From the NCBI RefSeq assembly GCF_022458985.1, contig NC_061771.1:27644001-27708000 (forward strand): a DNA stretch of 64,000 nt, read 5' to 3'. Positions 62,601 to 64,000 of this stretch are shown one piece after another. The translations under genes were made by a program, and so were the position numbers. The notes below the pieces were generated by a model. The model saw only the letters and a program-made list of their open reading frames with translations, was not told where the DNA came from and made no database searches. The stretch is from Mugil cephalus. Its lineage: Eukaryota; Chordata; Actinopteri; Mugiliformes; Mugilidae. Numbering within the stretch: the stretch's first letter is position 1; each line of letters begins with the position of its first letter.

Positions 62601-63201
62601 AAGGCGTAAAAGCAGACGGTGGTGAGCGACGGCGGCCCCTCGCGGACTTTCTTGATGCAGTCCTGAAGGGCCTCCAGAGCCGCCTCGCTCTGCGGGATCC
62701 CCGCAGGGACCTCCACCCCGTCCCCGCCCTCGGCCCCCCCGTCCACGCCCGCCCAGGAGGAGGACGAGGTGGAGGTGGAGGTGGAGTTCGGGGCGGTCGC
62801 GGCGCCGCCGGCCGCCCCGTACAGCTGGTAGTCCGTGCGCCTCGAGGCCGTGACCTCCACCTGCAGGTGCGCGCTGAGCGCCCTGCAGAGGGCGCTGTTG
62901 TCGTCGCTCTGCAGGTAACGCAGCAGGTAGCCGTAGGCCGGCTCCGTCAGGTGAACCACGTACTTGTGCTCCAGGAAAGCGCTCAGCTTGGGGTTGCCCG
63001 CGACGTCCTGAGCGCTGAGGACGTGGCGCAGCTGCTCTATGGTGGCGCGCTGCTCGCTGTCCTGGAGGAAGGCGCCGTGGAAACGACTGTAGAAACCATC
63101 CACCGCCCCCTTCAGGCCGCAGCGCACCATGTCCAGGTGGAGGTAGACGAAGAGCGGATAGAGGATGGAGCTCACCTCCTTCGCCCAGGATATTTCTGTT
63201 T
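59629..63201 (-). CDS. taf5l: TAF5L (PAF65-beta), SAGA/PCAF complex WD40 subunit, 3' part
   Basis: Two minus-strand exons: 63201-62420 (gtaagt donor, begins with two bases of a split codon) and 60426-59629 (phase 0, stop included), together about 525 residues. The first encodes the TAF5 N-terminal-2 helical domain ([45 protein letters not shown]) and the start of the propeller ([20 protein letters not shown]). The second has about five WD40 repeats ([68 protein letters not shown]) and ends [22 protein letters not shown]5L scaffolds SAGA/PCAF-type histone acetyltransferase complexes in the nucleus. The exons for the first ~90 residues should lie to the right of the window. A Ser/Thr/Gly-rich insert (about 35 residues, near 62700-62810) seems longer than in mammals. 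Confidence 0.95.
60464..60791. repeat. Tandem duplication in the TAF5L intron
   Basis: The block from 'tgtctgcggagacactttgg' through 'gacggtacatttcttttgta' to 'gactcttatttctatgtttg' occurs twice, at about 60464-60641 and 60647-60791. The second copy has a short internal deletion; otherwise only a few bases differ. Confidence 0.9.
60990..61555 (+). mobile_element. L1-like LINE 3' end fragment
   Basis: A frame near 61190-61250 gives [15 protein letters not shown], matching the L1/Tx1 C-terminal motif CWRC...GTLxHMWWEC. An AT-rich tail follows, ending 'ctgatcaataaaaaataaaa'. Stops and frameshifts are present. It lies in the TAF5L intron. Confidence 0.7.
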
Positions 63202-64000
63202 CTAGTTGGGAGGGGAAGTGGAACATGTTGTCAGACAGAAACCAGAAAGGACCTTTATATGTAACAGCGCTGCTGAAAAGGACCGGCTTCCTACAGACGT
63301 TCCTACGTTCTTCTGCAAAAAAAAACATCACACAAGTCCTGAAAGTAGACGAAGAGAAGCCAATGAAACAACTGGAACTGGAATTATGTTGGTTCATTTA
63401 TTCTTCGTTCACTGGTAGAATTCAGAACTGAGTAGTTTGGCCTTGAAATTAATTCAATTCAGACTCAACAAACATGCACAAGCATTAGATTTCAGTTTAG
63501 TTTTTGTATTTTGTATTTGTGAGCAGGTCTGAAGTTGTTTTATGGAAAAAAGCTGAAAAAAAATTGATTTATGAAGATTTTATGGCAGTTTTTTTGTACA
63601 TTTTTGCCACGACGGGGCCAAACTTTTAATCTGACACTACATAAAAATAATGATGCAATCAAATCAGTTTTATTGCTATTTTATTTTATTTGACATATCC
63701 AAGACTCCGCATTACGACCAAAGCCTCATCGTCCCACTGTTTATTTTATGAAAAAGAATTCATTTTGTCTTTTTTTTTATAAAAAGCATTTAAAACTTTG
63801 TATTTCCAGACTGGCATTTAAAGGGTTAAAATCATGAAAACTCTTGACATTTTGGGAGTTTTGAGCAGGTTTGAAGTTTATGAAGGAGTATTAGGGCCGG
63901 CCAATTAAAAAAAAAGAAAAAAAGTCAGGCGTTAGGGCCTTTGTTGAGGTAATGTCTGCATCTGTCTGAGCTTCACACCGACCGGATCAAGCAACTTGAT
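63202..64000. other. TAF5L intron (partial) with a dispersed repeat
   Basis: Upstream of the 63201 acceptor. Bases 63490-63885 are an inverted copy of the repeat at 32755-33115. No upstream TAF5L exon was found before the window ends. Confidence 0.6.

Overview
This window is nuclear DNA of a teleost fish. Protein-coding genes are split into many short exons with GT-AG introns, spacers are AT-rich, and the repeats are those typical of fish genomes: Tc1/mariner relics and their short derivatives, L2/CR1-like and L1-like LINE pieces, tRNA-derived SINE sequence, and many microsatellites. Gene names rest on protein families recognised by eye; no database search was possible.

Layout, left to right. 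(1) 1-4054: dispersed repeats plus two possible terminal exons (885-1417, + strand) of a gene I do not recognise. (2) 4055-9553, minus: a two-exon small membrane protein resembling SMIM28, with a 5-kb intron holding a dead Tc1-like transposase. (3) 9554-18110: a repeat-rich spacer with a 1.03-kb element whose long terminal inverted repeats carry the start of a THAP zinc-finger reading frame. (4) 18111-28073, plus: interferon-gamma receptor 1 (IFNGR1), seven coding exons, 376 residues. Its fourth intron holds an internally deleted LINE inserted in a Tc1-type MITE, and that LINE contains a perfect 143-bp palindrome. (5) 30988-41756, minus: LTV1, 11 coding exons, 478 residues, whose first coding exon holds only the ATG. 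(6) 43828-56327, minus: calpain-9 (CAPN9), 20 coding exons, 688 residues expected, but with a one-base deletion in exon 9 that creates an early stop. (7) 59629-63201, minus: the last two coding exons of TAF5L, cut off by the window edge.

The genes do not form a pathway. IFNGR1 is a type II interferon receptor chain, LTV1 a ribosome biogenesis factor for the small subunit, CAPN9 a calcium-dependent cysteine protease and TAF5L a WD40 subunit of SAGA/PCAF-type acetyltransferase complexes. In human, IFNGR1 and LTV1 are on 6q while CAPN9 and TAF5L are near each other on 1q42, so the LTV1-CAPN9 interval (41757-43827) joins two ancestral blocks.

I found no bacterial-type system, CRISPR array, virus or operon. 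The most noteworthy items are the CAPN9 frameshift, the long palindrome, the THAP-bearing inverted-repeat element, and a pair of inverted 0.9-kb transposons about 18 kb apart.
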